Source of the DNA: Bradyrhizobium sp. AUGA SZCCT0176
GTDB lineage: Bacteria > Pseudomonadota > Alphaproteobacteria > Rhizobiales > Xanthobacteraceae
NCBI RefSeq assembly: GCF_018130145.1
Contig: NZ_JAFCMB010000033.1
Coordinates: 1-47,251 of the forward strand
DNA: 47,251 nucleotides
Reading direction: 5' to 3'
The notes beneath the pieces were generated by a model. That model did not search any database, was not told the DNA's origin, and saw nothing but the letters and a program-made list of their open reading frames with translations. This document shows positions 32,732-41,195 of this stretch, piece after piece. Each line of letters begins with the position of its first letter. Position 1 is the first letter of the stretch. A program made the position numbers and the translations under genes.

Positions 32732-32959
32732 GTGGGCAATGGCAACATCAGTGTTGGCAATCAATCCTCGCCCCGCAAATCCGGCCAGCAACAGATGGCT
32801 GGTGCGATGTCGCAGCAGGGCGCACCGATCATGGGCGACAATCAGTGCTCGCCACAAAAATTCGTGCGGCTGGTCGGCTGCCACGAGCCCAAGGCCAGGG
32901 GCCCTGAAAACAAGGACTGCTCAGAGGTCCGCCCACATCCCAATCCGGTGAAACGGTAA
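32732..32959 (+). CDS. Possible small hypothetical protein
   Basis: An open frame of 75 residues from GTG 32732, with AAAGGAT upstream. It is rich in Gly, Gln, Ser and Pro, with MGDNQCSPQKFVRLVGCHEPKA and a Cys-containing tail. No family is recognised. The frame stays open further upstream without a better start. The plus-strand orientation differs from both neighbours. It may be spurious. Confidence 0.3.
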   Translation: MGNGNISVGNQSSPRKSGQQQMAGAMSQQGAPIMGDNQCSPQKFVRLVGCHEPKARGPENKDCSEVRPHPNPVKR

Positions 32960-32988
32960 GCTCCGGGATAGCTGCCTAGCCCGGACCA

Positions 32989-33549
32989 CTAATGGACGAA
33001 CTCGCCACATTTCTGCACCGCGGCGTCGGCGGCTCCCCAGGGCATGATCGGCACCGAGGACGTCGAGTTCTTCGGTGACCCCTCGATCAGCCGGTCCGAA
33101 TATACCATGTAGACCAGCACGTTCCGCTTGGGGTCGCAGCCGCGGACAATCTGCATTTTCTTGAAGAACAGCGAACGGCGCTGGCGAAACATGTCGTCGC
33201 CCTGGGACATCTTGCCCTTGAACCGGATCGGCCCGATCTGGCGGCAAGCCAGTGAAATATCTGAAACTTCCTCGGCAAGCCCGAGCCAGCCCTTGTAACC
33301 GCCCTTCTCCGGTACCGTAAAATGGCAGGCCACTCCGTCGACCTCGGGATCGTCGACGCCGTAGGTCGCAAGCTTGTCATTTGGGCTCAGCCATTTGAAC
33401 ACGGTGGAGCGGCGAAAAATCAGGTCCGGCTCGTCGGCGGCAAAGGCCGGGCCGGCATGCCACACCACCGCGGCCAACACCGCCAACGACACGCCCAAGG
33501 CCAGATTTCTCCATGACTTGTCACACTTACCGATGGCCTTGAATGTCAT
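32989..33549 (-). CDS. creA: CreA-family exported protein
   Basis: A 186-residue protein with an N-terminal leader (MTFKAIGKCDKSWRNLALGV, then VSLAVLAAVVWHAGPAFA). The mature part follows the CreA pattern: FKWLSPNDKLATYGVDDPEVDGVACHF, KGWLGLAEEVSDISLACRQIGPI, and KRNVLVYMVYSDRLIEGSPKNSTSSVPIMPW near the end. CreA is a widespread exported protein of unknown biochemical role, first named from the E. coli creABCD region. Three mature cysteines are present. GGAG precedes the ATG at 33549, which trims eight residues off a longer reading. Confidence 0.9.
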   Translation of the reverse strand: MTFKAIGKCDKSWRNLALGVSLAVLAAVVWHAGPAFAADEPDLIFRRSTVFKWLSPNDKLATYGVDDPEVDGVACHFTVPEKGGYKGWLGLAEEVSDISLACRQIGPIRFKGKMSQGDDMFRQRRSLFFKKMQIVRGCDPKRNVLVYMVYSDRLIEGSPKNSTSSVPIMPWGAADAAVQKCGEFVH

Positions 33550-33731
33550 TTCTATCTCCGCTGAAGGACCCACCGATTATGTAATGTGCAAATGCCGCAC
33601 AGGAAGGCTGAGGAACGGAGCGGGGGAGCTCGCGTTTAACGGAATGTGAGGCTTTTTTGCTACGCTTGCGGCGAAAAGCGCAGGTTTAGAGGGCTTAAGC
33701 TGGTGAACGCTTTTCGCGTCTGCAACAACAA

Positions 33732-35600
33732 ATGATCATCGGAACATCGGATTCGAACGATCTGGACTCAGGGAATTTGGGCGTGAGCGGGCATCGGCTT
33801 TTTGGGTTGAATAGTACGAGCGTAAGCAGTGCGAACCAGCGATTTTGGCAAATAGCTATTCTGGTTGCCGCAGGCACCATCGGCGCCTCCTCCCATGCCG
33901 ACGCCGCCCTGTATTATTGGCAGGACTCCGACCCCAGCTTCTACCGGCCGGCACCGTCAGCCCAGCCGCGCAAGCAGCGCGCCCGCAAGCCCTCGAAGGC
34001 TATGATGGCCGCCGAAAAGGAAATCAGCGCCAAGCCGCAGGGCCCCCTGATCATCGCGATCTCGATCAACCAGCAAAAGGTCAGGGTCTACGACGCCAAC
34101 GGAATCTTCGCGGAAAGTCCGGTGTCGACTGGCACGAAAAGCCATCCGACCCCGATGGGCGTGTTCAGCATCATCCAGAAGCACAAGATGCACCACTCCA
34201 ACATCTACAGCGGCGCGCCGATGCCCTTTATGCAGCGCATCACCTGGTCGGGTGTCGCGATGCATGCCGGCGCCCTGCCCGGCTATCCGGCGTCGCACGG
34301 CTGCATCCGTTTGCCGATGGCCTTTGCCGCGAAGATGTGGAACTGGACCAAGATGGGCGCGCGGGTCATCGTCACGCCCGGCGAAATGACGCCTTCGAGT
34401 TTCTCGCACCCGCTATTGGTGGCGCAGAAGGTCGTGGCGCAACCTGTGGCCGCCGACGAGCCGATGTCGGACGCGCCGGCGGTGAAATCGGACAAGGGCG
34501 CGGACGCTGGATCGGCAATCAAGCCCGCGCAGTCCGAAGCGAGCCTGGAATTGCGTTCGACCGTCGGTCACGGCAGCCCCGATCGGACGCCGTTGCGCGA
34601 ACGAACCCACACTGCAGATGCCAGCGGAGCCATGCCGGCGGCCAATGCCGCTACGATGTCCGATGCTTCGTCCTCGGCGAGCAGACTGCCGGTGTCCGGC
34701 GATGCTGCGAAGTCCGAGCAGGTGAAATCGGACGCTGAGGCAGAGCCCGCCAAAAGCGCCGACGGCGCGTCCACCGACAGGAAGCCGGCCGAAGTGACAT
34801 CGTCCGAGTCCAAACCGTCGGATGCTGCAACGGCCGAGGTCAAATCGTTTGAGACAGGCGACACGACCAAGAGCGAAATCTCCGCCAGCGACACCCCGGT
34901 CGAGGCCAAATCGGCTGACGTGAAACCGGATGAGGCGAAGTCGGACGAGGTGAAAACCGGGACGCTCAAGGTGGACGCGCCCAAGGTCGATACAACGAAA
35001 ACTGAAGCACCAAAGGCAGCGGGGAAACCGGCAGAGCCCGTCAAGGCGATCGCCGATGCACCTGCCGTCGCGCGCGATGTGAAGAAGGATCCGTCGCGCC
35101 TGCCAGGCGTCGAGAAGGCCGCGGCGAAGCCGGAACCGAAGCGCACCGGGCAGATCGCCGTGTTTGTCAGCCGCAAGGATGGCAAGCTTTACGTGCGGCA
35201 GAATTTCACGCCGCTGTTCGACGTGCCCGTGACGATCGCGCCAAGCGAGCGGATGCTGGGCACGCATGTGTTCACGGCGGAAGTCGACAAGAACGATCCC
35301 AATCTCCTGCGCTGGTCGGTGGTGTCACTGCCGGTGACCGCCCGCAACGCGGCCCTCAAGGAAGAAGACGAGCGCGCCTCGCGGCGGCGCAAGGTCGCCG
35401 GCGGAGCCCCGGCCGAGGCCAAGCCGGCACCGGCGTCGAACAGCCCGGCCGAAGCACTGGACCGCATCAGCGTGCCACCGGAAGCGATGGCGCGCATCAC
35501 CGAGGCCCTGACGACGGGCGGCTCGATCGTGGTGTCCGATCACGGCATCAATACAGGCGAAACCGGCGAAGGCACCGACTTCATCGTTCCCTTGCGCTAA
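33732..35600 (+). CDS. L,D-transpeptidase (YkuD) with long linker and degenerate second domain
   Basis: A 622-residue envelope protein. An N-terminal hydrophobic segment (about 40-58) probably anchors or exports it. The YkuD catalytic domain spans about residues 103-220, with MHAGALPGYPASHGCIRL giving His178, His189 and nucleophile Cys191. A linker of about 230 residues (Ala, Lys, Ser, Asp, Glu-rich with KS/KP repeats) follows. The C-terminal domain (about 475-520) resembles the first half of another YkuD fold (GQIAVFVSRKDGKLYVRQ) but lacks the SHGC motif. L,D-transpeptidases crosslink peptidoglycan or attach proteins to it. The start could be an internal codon; the first 30 residues look poorly ordered. 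Confidence 0.88.
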   Translation: MIIGTSDSNDLDSGNLGVSGHRLFGLNSTSVSSANQRFWQIAILVAAGTIGASSHADAALYYWQDSDPSFYRPAPSAQPRKQRARKPSKAMMAAEKEISAKPQGPLIIAISINQQKVRVYDANGIFAESPVSTGTKSHPTPMGVFSIIQKHKMHHSNIYSGAPMPFMQRITWSGVAMHAGALPGYPASHGCIRLPMAFAAKMWNWTKMGARVIVTPGEMTPSSFSHPLLVAQKVVAQPVAADEPMSDAPAVKSDKGADAGSAIKPAQSEASLELRSTVGHGSPDRTPLRERTHTADASGAMPAANAATMSDASSSASRLPVSGDAAKSEQVKSDAEAEPAKSADGASTDRKPAEVTSSESKPSDAATAEVKSFETGDTTKSEISASDTPVEAKSADVKPDEAKSDEVKTGTLKVDAPKVDTTKTEAPKAAGKPAEPVKAIADAPAVARDVKKDPSRLPGVEKAAAKPEPKRTGQIAVFVSRKDGKLYVRQNFTPLFDVPVTIAPSERMLGTHVFTAEVDKNDPNLLRWSVVSLPVTARNAALKEEDERASRRRKVAGGAPAEAKPAPASNSPAEALDRISVPPEAMARITEALTTGGSIVVSDHGINTGETGEGTDFIVPLR

Positions 35601-35682
35601 CTCGCCATAACAGCTTGTTGAGCGGCGCCGGTTCACCGGCTCTGCTATGCTTTGCGCCGATGAATTTCGCGCGAGGCCGTCC

Positions 35683-36276
35683 ATGATCGACCGCAGAACC
35701 ATGATGACGGCAACGCTGGCCGCCATTGCGGGCATCGGCTCGGCCCGGATCGCCAACGCGCAGGCCGGCATGAGCCGGATCACTGCCTACGCGTTTTCGT
35801 TTGGCGGATTGGCCGGCGGCGATATCAGGCTTTCGGAATATGCCGGCCGTCCGCTCCTGATCGTCAACACCGCCTCGCTTTGTGGCTTCACGCCGCAATA
35901 TAAGGGGCTGCAGGAATTGTGGACGCAGTTCAGCGACCGCGGCCTGATGATCGTCGGCGTTCCCTCCAACGATTTCGGCGGCCAGGAACCCGGCGGCGCG
36001 ACCGAAATCGCAGCGACCGCACAGCACCATTACGGCGTGACCTTCCCGATATCGGCCAAGGCCATCGTCAAAGGGCCGAATGCGCATCCGTTCTACAAAT
36101 GGGCAGCAGAAGCACGGCCAAAGGATGTTCCGCGCTGGAACTTTCACAAATATCTAATCGGCCGCGACGGCTATATCGCCGAAGTCTTCCCGGAATCCGT
36201 CGACCCCTCGGATACGCGGGTGAAGACCGCGATTGCGCGGTCGCTCGCACAAGGTGTTTCCGAACGAAGCGGCTAA
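35683..36276 (+). CDS. Glutathione peroxidase-like protein with Tat signal
   Basis: A 197-residue thiol peroxidase. The N-terminus, MIDRRTMMTATLAAIAG to AQA, carries a twin-arginine signal (RRTMM), so it is exported folded. The peroxidatic site is NTASLCGFTPQYKGLQELW with Cys67. GVPSNDFGGQEPG supplies the glutamine and RWNFHKYLI the tryptophan of the GPx tetrad. Exported GPx enzymes reduce peroxides, often with thioredoxin-type donors. GAGG lies before the ATG. The Tat export is unusual for GPx and notable. Confidence 0.9.
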   Translation: MIDRRTMMTATLAAIAGIGSARIANAQAGMSRITAYAFSFGGLAGGDIRLSEYAGRPLLIVNTASLCGFTPQYKGLQELWTQFSDRGLMIVGVPSNDFGGQEPGGATEIAATAQHHYGVTFPISAKAIVKGPNAHPFYKWAAEARPKDVPRWNFHKYLIGRDGYIAEVFPESVDPSDTRVKTAIARSLAQGVSERSG

Positions 36277-36474
36277 CGGGTCGCTTGCGGGCAATGCGTG
36301 GAAACAGCGGGAATAATCCCCTGAATTAACCGGTTCGGCGACAAATCGGCGGCCCTGTGTGACCGCCGTTGCCTTGGCGAGGCCGCTGCAACTAGGCTAT
36401 TGTGCGTTGGGGCGGGAAGCGGCCGGACGACGGCAAAGCCGGCATCGGACGCGGGATCATTTAAGGAAAACAAG

Positions 36475-37446
36475 ATGCGTATTGCGGCAGGGTTGATCTT
36501 TGCAGGCGCGGTTTCGTTGTTGACCTCGAGCGCGGCCTGGTCGCAAACGCCGCCAGCCAAGGGCGCCGCTGCGCCCCCGGCGGCCGCTCCAGCACCCGCT
36601 GCCGCAGCACCCCAGCCAGCGCCTGCCCCGAAGGCCGCGGCCGCTCCGGCCCGGCCTCCTTGCACCAACCCGAACGCACTCGGCGTCGGCCGCACCGTCG
36701 AGATCGACACAACAGGCGGCCCCGGCTTCGGCTTCGAGCATTTCAAGGATCTGGATTTCCTGCGCGACAAGGAAGTCGTCTTGACGTTCGACGACGGCCC
36801 GTGGCCGGTGAATACGCCCTCGGTGCTGAAGACGCTCGCCGAGGAATGCACCACCGGCATCTTCTTCCCGATCGGCAAGCACGCCACCTATTATCCGGAA
36901 ATTCTCAAGCAGGTCTACGCGGCCGGCCACGCGGTCGGTTCGCACACCTGGTCGCACGCCGCCCTGGTCAACAAGAAGCTAAGCGAGGATCAGCGCAAGG
37001 AAGAGATTGAGAAAGGTTTTAGCGCCGTCAAGTGGGCATTGGGCGGCACCTCGCCGGCGCCGTTCTTCCGCTTTCCGGCGCTGCAGCACCCGCCGGAAAT
37101 CGTCACCTATCTCGGCACGCGCAACATCGCGATTTTCTCCTGCGATCTCGACTCCTTCGATTTCAAGGCAAGCAAGCCGGAGAAAATCATCGAGACGGTG
37201 ATGCGCAAGGTCGACAAGCTCGGCAAGGGCATCATCCTGATGCACGACTTCCAGAAACACACCGCGGAAGCCCTGCCCGAGCTCCTGAAGAAGCTGAAGG
37301 CTGGCGGCTACAAGGTGGTGGCGATGCGCGCCAAGGCGCCAATACAGACCCTCCCGCAATTTGACGAGAGTCTACTGAAAGAGGCCAAACTGCCGACCGT
37401 AAGCTCCCGCCCGGTTTCCAGCGTCGTGCAGACGATCTCGGAATAA
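36475..37446 (+). CDS. Polysaccharide deacetylase (NodB homology domain)
   Basis: A 323-residue exported enzyme. Signal MRIAAGLIFAGAVSLLTSSAAW is followed by an Ala/Pro-rich linker (about 26-62) and then the NodB domain. Motif 1 is TFDDGPWP (Asp106 and Asp107) and motif 2 is SHTWSH (His157, His161). Motif 3 is around FFRFPA and motif 4 near IILMHDF. It removes acetyl groups from N-acetylated glycans, such as peptidoglycan, chitin-like oligomers or exopolysaccharide. This is not NodB, since no nod genes are near. AAGGAA precedes the ATG. Confidence 0.92.
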   Translation: MRIAAGLIFAGAVSLLTSSAAWSQTPPAKGAAAPPAAAPAPAAAAPQPAPAPKAAAAPARPPCTNPNALGVGRTVEIDTTGGPGFGFEHFKDLDFLRDKEVVLTFDDGPWPVNTPSVLKTLAEECTTGIFFPIGKHATYYPEILKQVYAAGHAVGSHTWSHAALVNKKLSEDQRKEEIEKGFSAVKWALGGTSPAPFFRFPALQHPPEIVTYLGTRNIAIFSCDLDSFDFKASKPEKIIETVMRKVDKLGKGIILMHDFQKHTAEALPELLKKLKAGGYKVVAMRAKAPIQTLPQFDESLLKEAKLPTVSSRPVSSVVQTISE

Positions 37447-37471
37447 TCGGCTTCGACTCGGCGACAAGTCC

Positions 37472-38026
37472 ATGCCGGCGCTGCGCATCGAAGGCTACGT
37501 TATCGTCTCGGCGGACGGCATGCTGGCGAACGCCAGCAATGTCATGCCTGACGATTTGAAATTCGAGGGCGACAAGCAGTTCTTCTCGGCCGCCCTCGAC
37601 CGCGCCGACCTGATCCTGCACGGCCGCAATTCCTTCGAAGACCAGCCGAACTCGCCGCGGCGCAAGCGGCTGATCCTGACGCGAAAGGTTCGCACGATTG
37701 CGCCCGATCCATCCAATGCCAACGCCACGCTGTGGAATCCGGCTGGCGCCTCCTTTGAGGCCGTCTGCGAGCAGACCGGAATACGCGCCGGCACGGTCGC
37801 CGTGATCGGCGGCCCCTACGTGTTCGGCATGTTCATGGACCTCTACGACGTGTTCTGGCTGTCACAGGCCCCGCACGTGCGGCTGCCGGACGGCGAGCCC
37901 TGCTTCCCCGGGGTGCCCGCGCGCTCGCCGCAGCAGGTGTTGGCGTCGCACGGATTACGCGCCGGACAACCGCAAATACTCGACCCGGCGGCTGACGTCA
38001 CCGTCACGCCGTGGCGGCGGACCTGA
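37472..38026 (+). CDS. RibD C-terminal/dihydrofolate reductase-like protein
   Basis: A 184-residue protein with the reductase fold shared by DHFR and RibD: RIEGYVIVSADGMLANAS, then LDRADLILHGRNSFED, and VAVIGGPYVFGMFMDLYDVFWLSQ, the Gly-Gly loop that binds NADPH. Rather than canonical folate DHFR it belongs to the RibD-C-like group whose substrates are often unknown. It lies 25 bases after the deacetylase stop on the same strand, so they may be co-transcribed. Confidence 0.82.
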   Translation: MPALRIEGYVIVSADGMLANASNVMPDDLKFEGDKQFFSAALDRADLILHGRNSFEDQPNSPRRKRLILTRKVRTIAPDPSNANATLWNPAGASFEAVCEQTGIRAGTVAVIGGPYVFGMFMDLYDVFWLSQAPHVRLPDGEPCFPGVPARSPQQVLASHGLRAGQPQILDPAADVTVTPWRRT

Positions 38027-38047
38027 ATACACGTCCGCCGCTCTAGT

Positions 38048-38497
38048 CTAGACGTCGTAAGCAGGTTCCGACGATCGCGGCCCGCGGCCGTAGCCCGCGA
38101 TCATGAACAGGGCACCGACGATCGACAGATTCTTCAACGCATCGATCAGCGTCTTGGCGTTCTCGGGCGAGGCTTGATTCCAGAAATCGTGGAAATAGAA
38201 GGTGGCGGTCAGCACGAAGAAGATCAAAAGGATCGCAAAGAACCGTGCGCCGAAATTAACCGCGATCATCAGCCCGGCGATGATCTCGAACCCGCCAATC
38301 GAAAGCGCCAGCAATTGCGGCGTCGGCATGCCCGTGATGGTTTCGAGCTGCGAGGTATAGGGCGCGAGCAGCGTGGGAATGGTCACCTTGGACGCGATAA
38401 AATCCGCCGTCTGCTGGATGCCGAAGAGCTTGGTTGCTCCGGTGTAGATGAAGAGCACGGCAAACAAAACTCGCCCGAAAGTAAAGAACGCTGGCAT
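38048..38497 (-). CDS. DoxX-family membrane protein
   Basis: A 149-residue membrane protein with four helices: FFTFGRVLFAVLFIYTGATKLFG, LLALSIGGFEIIAGLMIAVNFG, FFAILLIFFVLTATFYF and LSIVGALFMIAGYG. The TGATKLFG after helix 1 and the HDFW between helices 3 and 4 are typical DoxX features. DoxX relatives act in quinol oxidation or redox balance; this one has no clear partner. Confidence 0.9.
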   Translation of the reverse strand: MPAFFTFGRVLFAVLFIYTGATKLFGIQQTADFIASKVTIPTLLAPYTSQLETITGMPTPQLLALSIGGFEIIAGLMIAVNFGARFFAILLIFFVLTATFYFHDFWNQASPENAKTLIDALKNLSIVGALFMIAGYGRGPRSSEPAYDV

Positions 38498-38623
38498 GGG
38501 TCGGCCTCACTGGATGGCAAATGCAATGTCACAAGCGGTCGCGCGAGGCGAGTATGAGCGTTTCGCCTCTGCTTTTCAAACGATCAAATCGAAACCATCC
38601 GCGTTAGAACCTGTGGAGATCAA

Positions 38624-40933
38624 CTAGCCGAACAGGCTCGGTTGCGCACGGCCGGCACGCTCCTGGGCCTCGACGGCGGCAACCGCCGTCATGTTGAGAA
38701 TGCCGCGCGCGGTCACCCCCGGGGTAAGGATATGCGCCGGGCGCGCCGGGCCGATAAGGATCGGCCCTACCGGCAGCGCATCCGCCAGCGTCTTGATCAT
38801 CTGGTAGGCGACGTTGGCGGTATCGAGATTCGGCATGATCAGGATGTTGGCATCGCCTTCCAGCTTCGAATGCGGCAGCACGAGCTTGCGCGCAGCCGCC
38901 GATAGCGCGGTATCGCCCTGCATTTCACCATCTGCCTCGATCTCAGGGTGCTTTGCCTGCAGCAATGCGGTGGCGAGACGCATCTTGCGCGACGACTCGG
39001 TATCATAGCTGCCAAAGTCCGAATGTGACACGAAGGCAACGCGGGGCTTCATGTTGAAGCGCTGCACGTGGATCGCCGCCAGCGACGCCACCTCGGCCAA
39101 TTCCTCGGCGCTCGGATTGGGCCTCACCTGCGTGTCGGCTATGAAATAGGAGCCCTTGCTGGTGATCATCATCGACAATGCCGCAAAATCGCTGACGCCC
39201 GGCAGGAAGCCGACGATTTCCCGGACATGGCGCAGATGGCTCATATAGCGGCCCTCGACGCCGCAGATCATGGCGTCGGCCTCGCCGCGAACCACCGCCA
39301 GTGCTGCGATGACGGTGGCGTTGGTGCGAACCACGGTGCGCGCGGCCTCAGGCGTGACGCCGCGCCTTCCGGCGACATCGATATAGGTCTGGACGTAGGA
39401 GCGGTAGCGCGGATCGTCCTCAGGATTGACGAGGTCGAAGTCCTGCCCGGCCTTGATCGAAAGCCCGAACCGCTTGATCCGGGCTTCGACCACCGAAGGC
39501 CGCCCGACCAGGATCGGCCGCGCCAGTTTCTCTTCGAGCACGACCTGGGTGGCGCGAAGCACGCGCTCATCCTCGCCCTCGGCGTAGATCACCCGCACCG
39601 GCTGGGACTTCGCCTTGGCGAATACCGGCTTCATGACGAGGCCGGAGCGGAACGCAAAGCGCTCCAACAGCATGGTGTACTCGTCGAAATTCTTGATTGG
39701 CCGTGTCGCCACGCCGGAATCCATTGCGGCCTTGGCGACCGCCGGCGCGATGCGCAGGATCAGGCGCGGATCGAACGGGCTCGGGATCAGCGAGCCCGGT
39801 CCAAAGCCCTGGGTTTCGCTGCTGTCAAAGCCCTGCGCCACCGCGTCCGACGGCGGATCGCGGGCGAGCTGTGCGATCGCGTCCACCGCGGCGTGCTTCA
39901 TTTCCTCGTTGATGCCGGTGGCGCCGACGTCGAGCGCGCCGCGGAAGATGAACGGGAAGCACAGGACGTTGTTGACCTGGTTCGGAAAGTCGCTTCGCCC
40001 GGTGCAGATCATCGCGTCGGGGCGGGCTTTGCGTGCTTCGTCCGGCATGATTTCCGGATTCGGATTGGCCAGCGCCATGACCAGCGGCTGATCCGCCATC
40101 GCCTTGACCATTTCCGGCTTCAGCACGTTGGGCGCGGATAGGCCGAGGAAAATATCGGCGCCGCCGATCACGTCGGCTAGCACGCGCGCGCTGGTCTTCT
40201 GCGCATAAACCGCCTTCCAGCGGTCCATCAGCGTGTTGCGGCCCTCGTGCACGACGCCGTCGATATCGCAGACCCAGATGTTCTTGTGTTGCGCGCCGAG
40301 CGACACCAGAAGATTGAGGCAGGCGATCGCGGCTGCACCGGCGCCTGAGCAAACGATCTTGACGTCGGCGAGCTTCTTGCCGTTCAGCAGCAGCGCGTTG
40401 GTGATCGCCGCAGCGACGATGATGGCGGTGCCATGCTGGTCGTCGTGAAACACCGGGATCTTCATGCGCGCCTTGAGCTGCGCCTCGATCTCAAAGCACT
40501 CCGGCCCCTTGATGTCTTCCAGGTTGATGCCGCCGAAGGTCGGCTCCAGCGCCGCCACCGTCTCGACCACGCGCTCGATCGTGTCGGCGGCGATCTCGAT
40601 GTCGAAGACGTCGATCCCGGCGAATTTCTTGAACAGGACCGCCTTGCCTTCCATGACCGGCTTCGACGCCAGCGGGCCGATATTGCCGAGGCCGAGCACG
40701 GCCGTCCCGTTGGAGACCACGGCGACCAGGTTGGCGCGGGCAGTCAGGGTCGCCGCTTCAGCCGGATTGTTGGCGATTTCGGTACAGGCGGCCGCAACGC
40801 CCGGCGAATAGGCCAGTGCCAGGTCGCGCTGGTTGGCGAGCGGCTTGGTGGCCTGGATTTCCAGCTTACCGGGCCGCGGCAGCCGATGGTACGCCAGTGC
40901 CGCGGAATGGAGATCTTCAGAATAAGACGACAT
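38624..40933 (-). CDS. maeB: NADP-type malic enzyme with phosphotransacetylase-like domain
   Basis: A 769-residue fusion. The malic enzyme part (about residues 1-430) has LAYSPGVAAAC, NLVAVVSNGTAVLGLGNIG, CFEIEAQLKARMKIPVFHDDQHGTAI and the NAD(P) fold VKIVCSGAGAAAIACL. The rest resembles phosphotransacetylase (RVIYAEGEDERVLRATQVVLEE, VRPNPSAEELAEVA). It decarboxylates malate to pyruvate. In rhizobia the PTA-like part is thought to be regulatory, responding to acetyl-CoA. ATG 40933 follows GGGAG; a reading from 40978 adds 15 residues without support. The gene lies 58 bases from a decayed aspS fragment. Confidence 0.95.
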   Translation of the reverse strand: MSSYSEDLHSAALAYHRLPRPGKLEIQATKPLANQRDLALAYSPGVAAACTEIANNPAEAATLTARANLVAVVSNGTAVLGLGNIGPLASKPVMEGKAVLFKKFAGIDVFDIEIAADTIERVVETVAALEPTFGGINLEDIKGPECFEIEAQLKARMKIPVFHDDQHGTAIIVAAAITNALLLNGKKLADVKIVCSGAGAAAIACLNLLVSLGAQHKNIWVCDIDGVVHEGRNTLMDRWKAVYAQKTSARVLADVIGGADIFLGLSAPNVLKPEMVKAMADQPLVMALANPNPEIMPDEARKARPDAMICTGRSDFPNQVNNVLCFPFIFRGALDVGATGINEEMKHAAVDAIAQLARDPPSDAVAQGFDSSETQGFGPGSLIPSPFDPRLILRIAPAVAKAAMDSGVATRPIKNFDEYTMLLERFAFRSGLVMKPVFAKAKSQPVRVIYAEGEDERVLRATQVVLEEKLARPILVGRPSVVEARIKRFGLSIKAGQDFDLVNPEDDPRYRSYVQTYIDVAGRRGVTPEAARTVVRTNATVIAALAVVRGEADAMICGVEGRYMSHLRHVREIVGFLPGVSDFAALSMMITSKGSYFIADTQVRPNPSAEELAEVASLAAIHVQRFNMKPRVAFVSHSDFGSYDTESSRKMRLATALLQAKHPEIEADGEMQGDTALSAAARKLVLPHSKLEGDANILIMPNLDTANVAYQMIKTLADALPVGPILIGPARPAHILTPGVTARGILNMTAVAAVEAQERAGRAQPSLFG

Positions 40934-40990
40934 GCATACTCCCGCGTTTCCGGTCCCGATCTTTTGTTTCTTCGCCACGTCCGGACGAGG

Positions 40991-41071
40991 TCAGATTGCC
41001 GGCAGATTGAGCCGGATGTGAAGCACGCGCAACCGCTTGGATGCAACAGCTGATGGCGCCCCCATCAACAG
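40991..41071 (-). pseudogene. Decayed fragment of the aspS 3' end
   Basis: Read on the minus strand, this about 80-base stretch encodes LLMGAPSAVASKRLRVLHIR followed by LNLPAI and a stop. The real AspS ends LLMGAPSDVAIKQLRELHIR, LNLPDKG and a stop. The match is ungapped and in register, with scattered substitutions. It is a partial duplicate of the last about 27 codons of aspS (43183-43266), placed in the same orientation 2.2 kb away. The gene at 41196-43175 lies between the two. Confidence 0.85.
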
Positions 41072-41195
41072 GGCGCAGGGGCTGGCGGATCGACGCAAAC
41101 GATCGAACCCGGTACCATGACCCCTCCCCATCCCCGGTCATTCGACCGACAACGGCAAATTGCCCTCCGCCCAACCGGCAACCGGAGCTGCCCGA

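Noticed and set aside
36475..37446. NodB of a nodulation cluster
   Set aside because: It has the NodB homology domain, but no nodA, nodC or nod-box sequence is near, and a Pro/Ala linker with leader is not seen in NodB.
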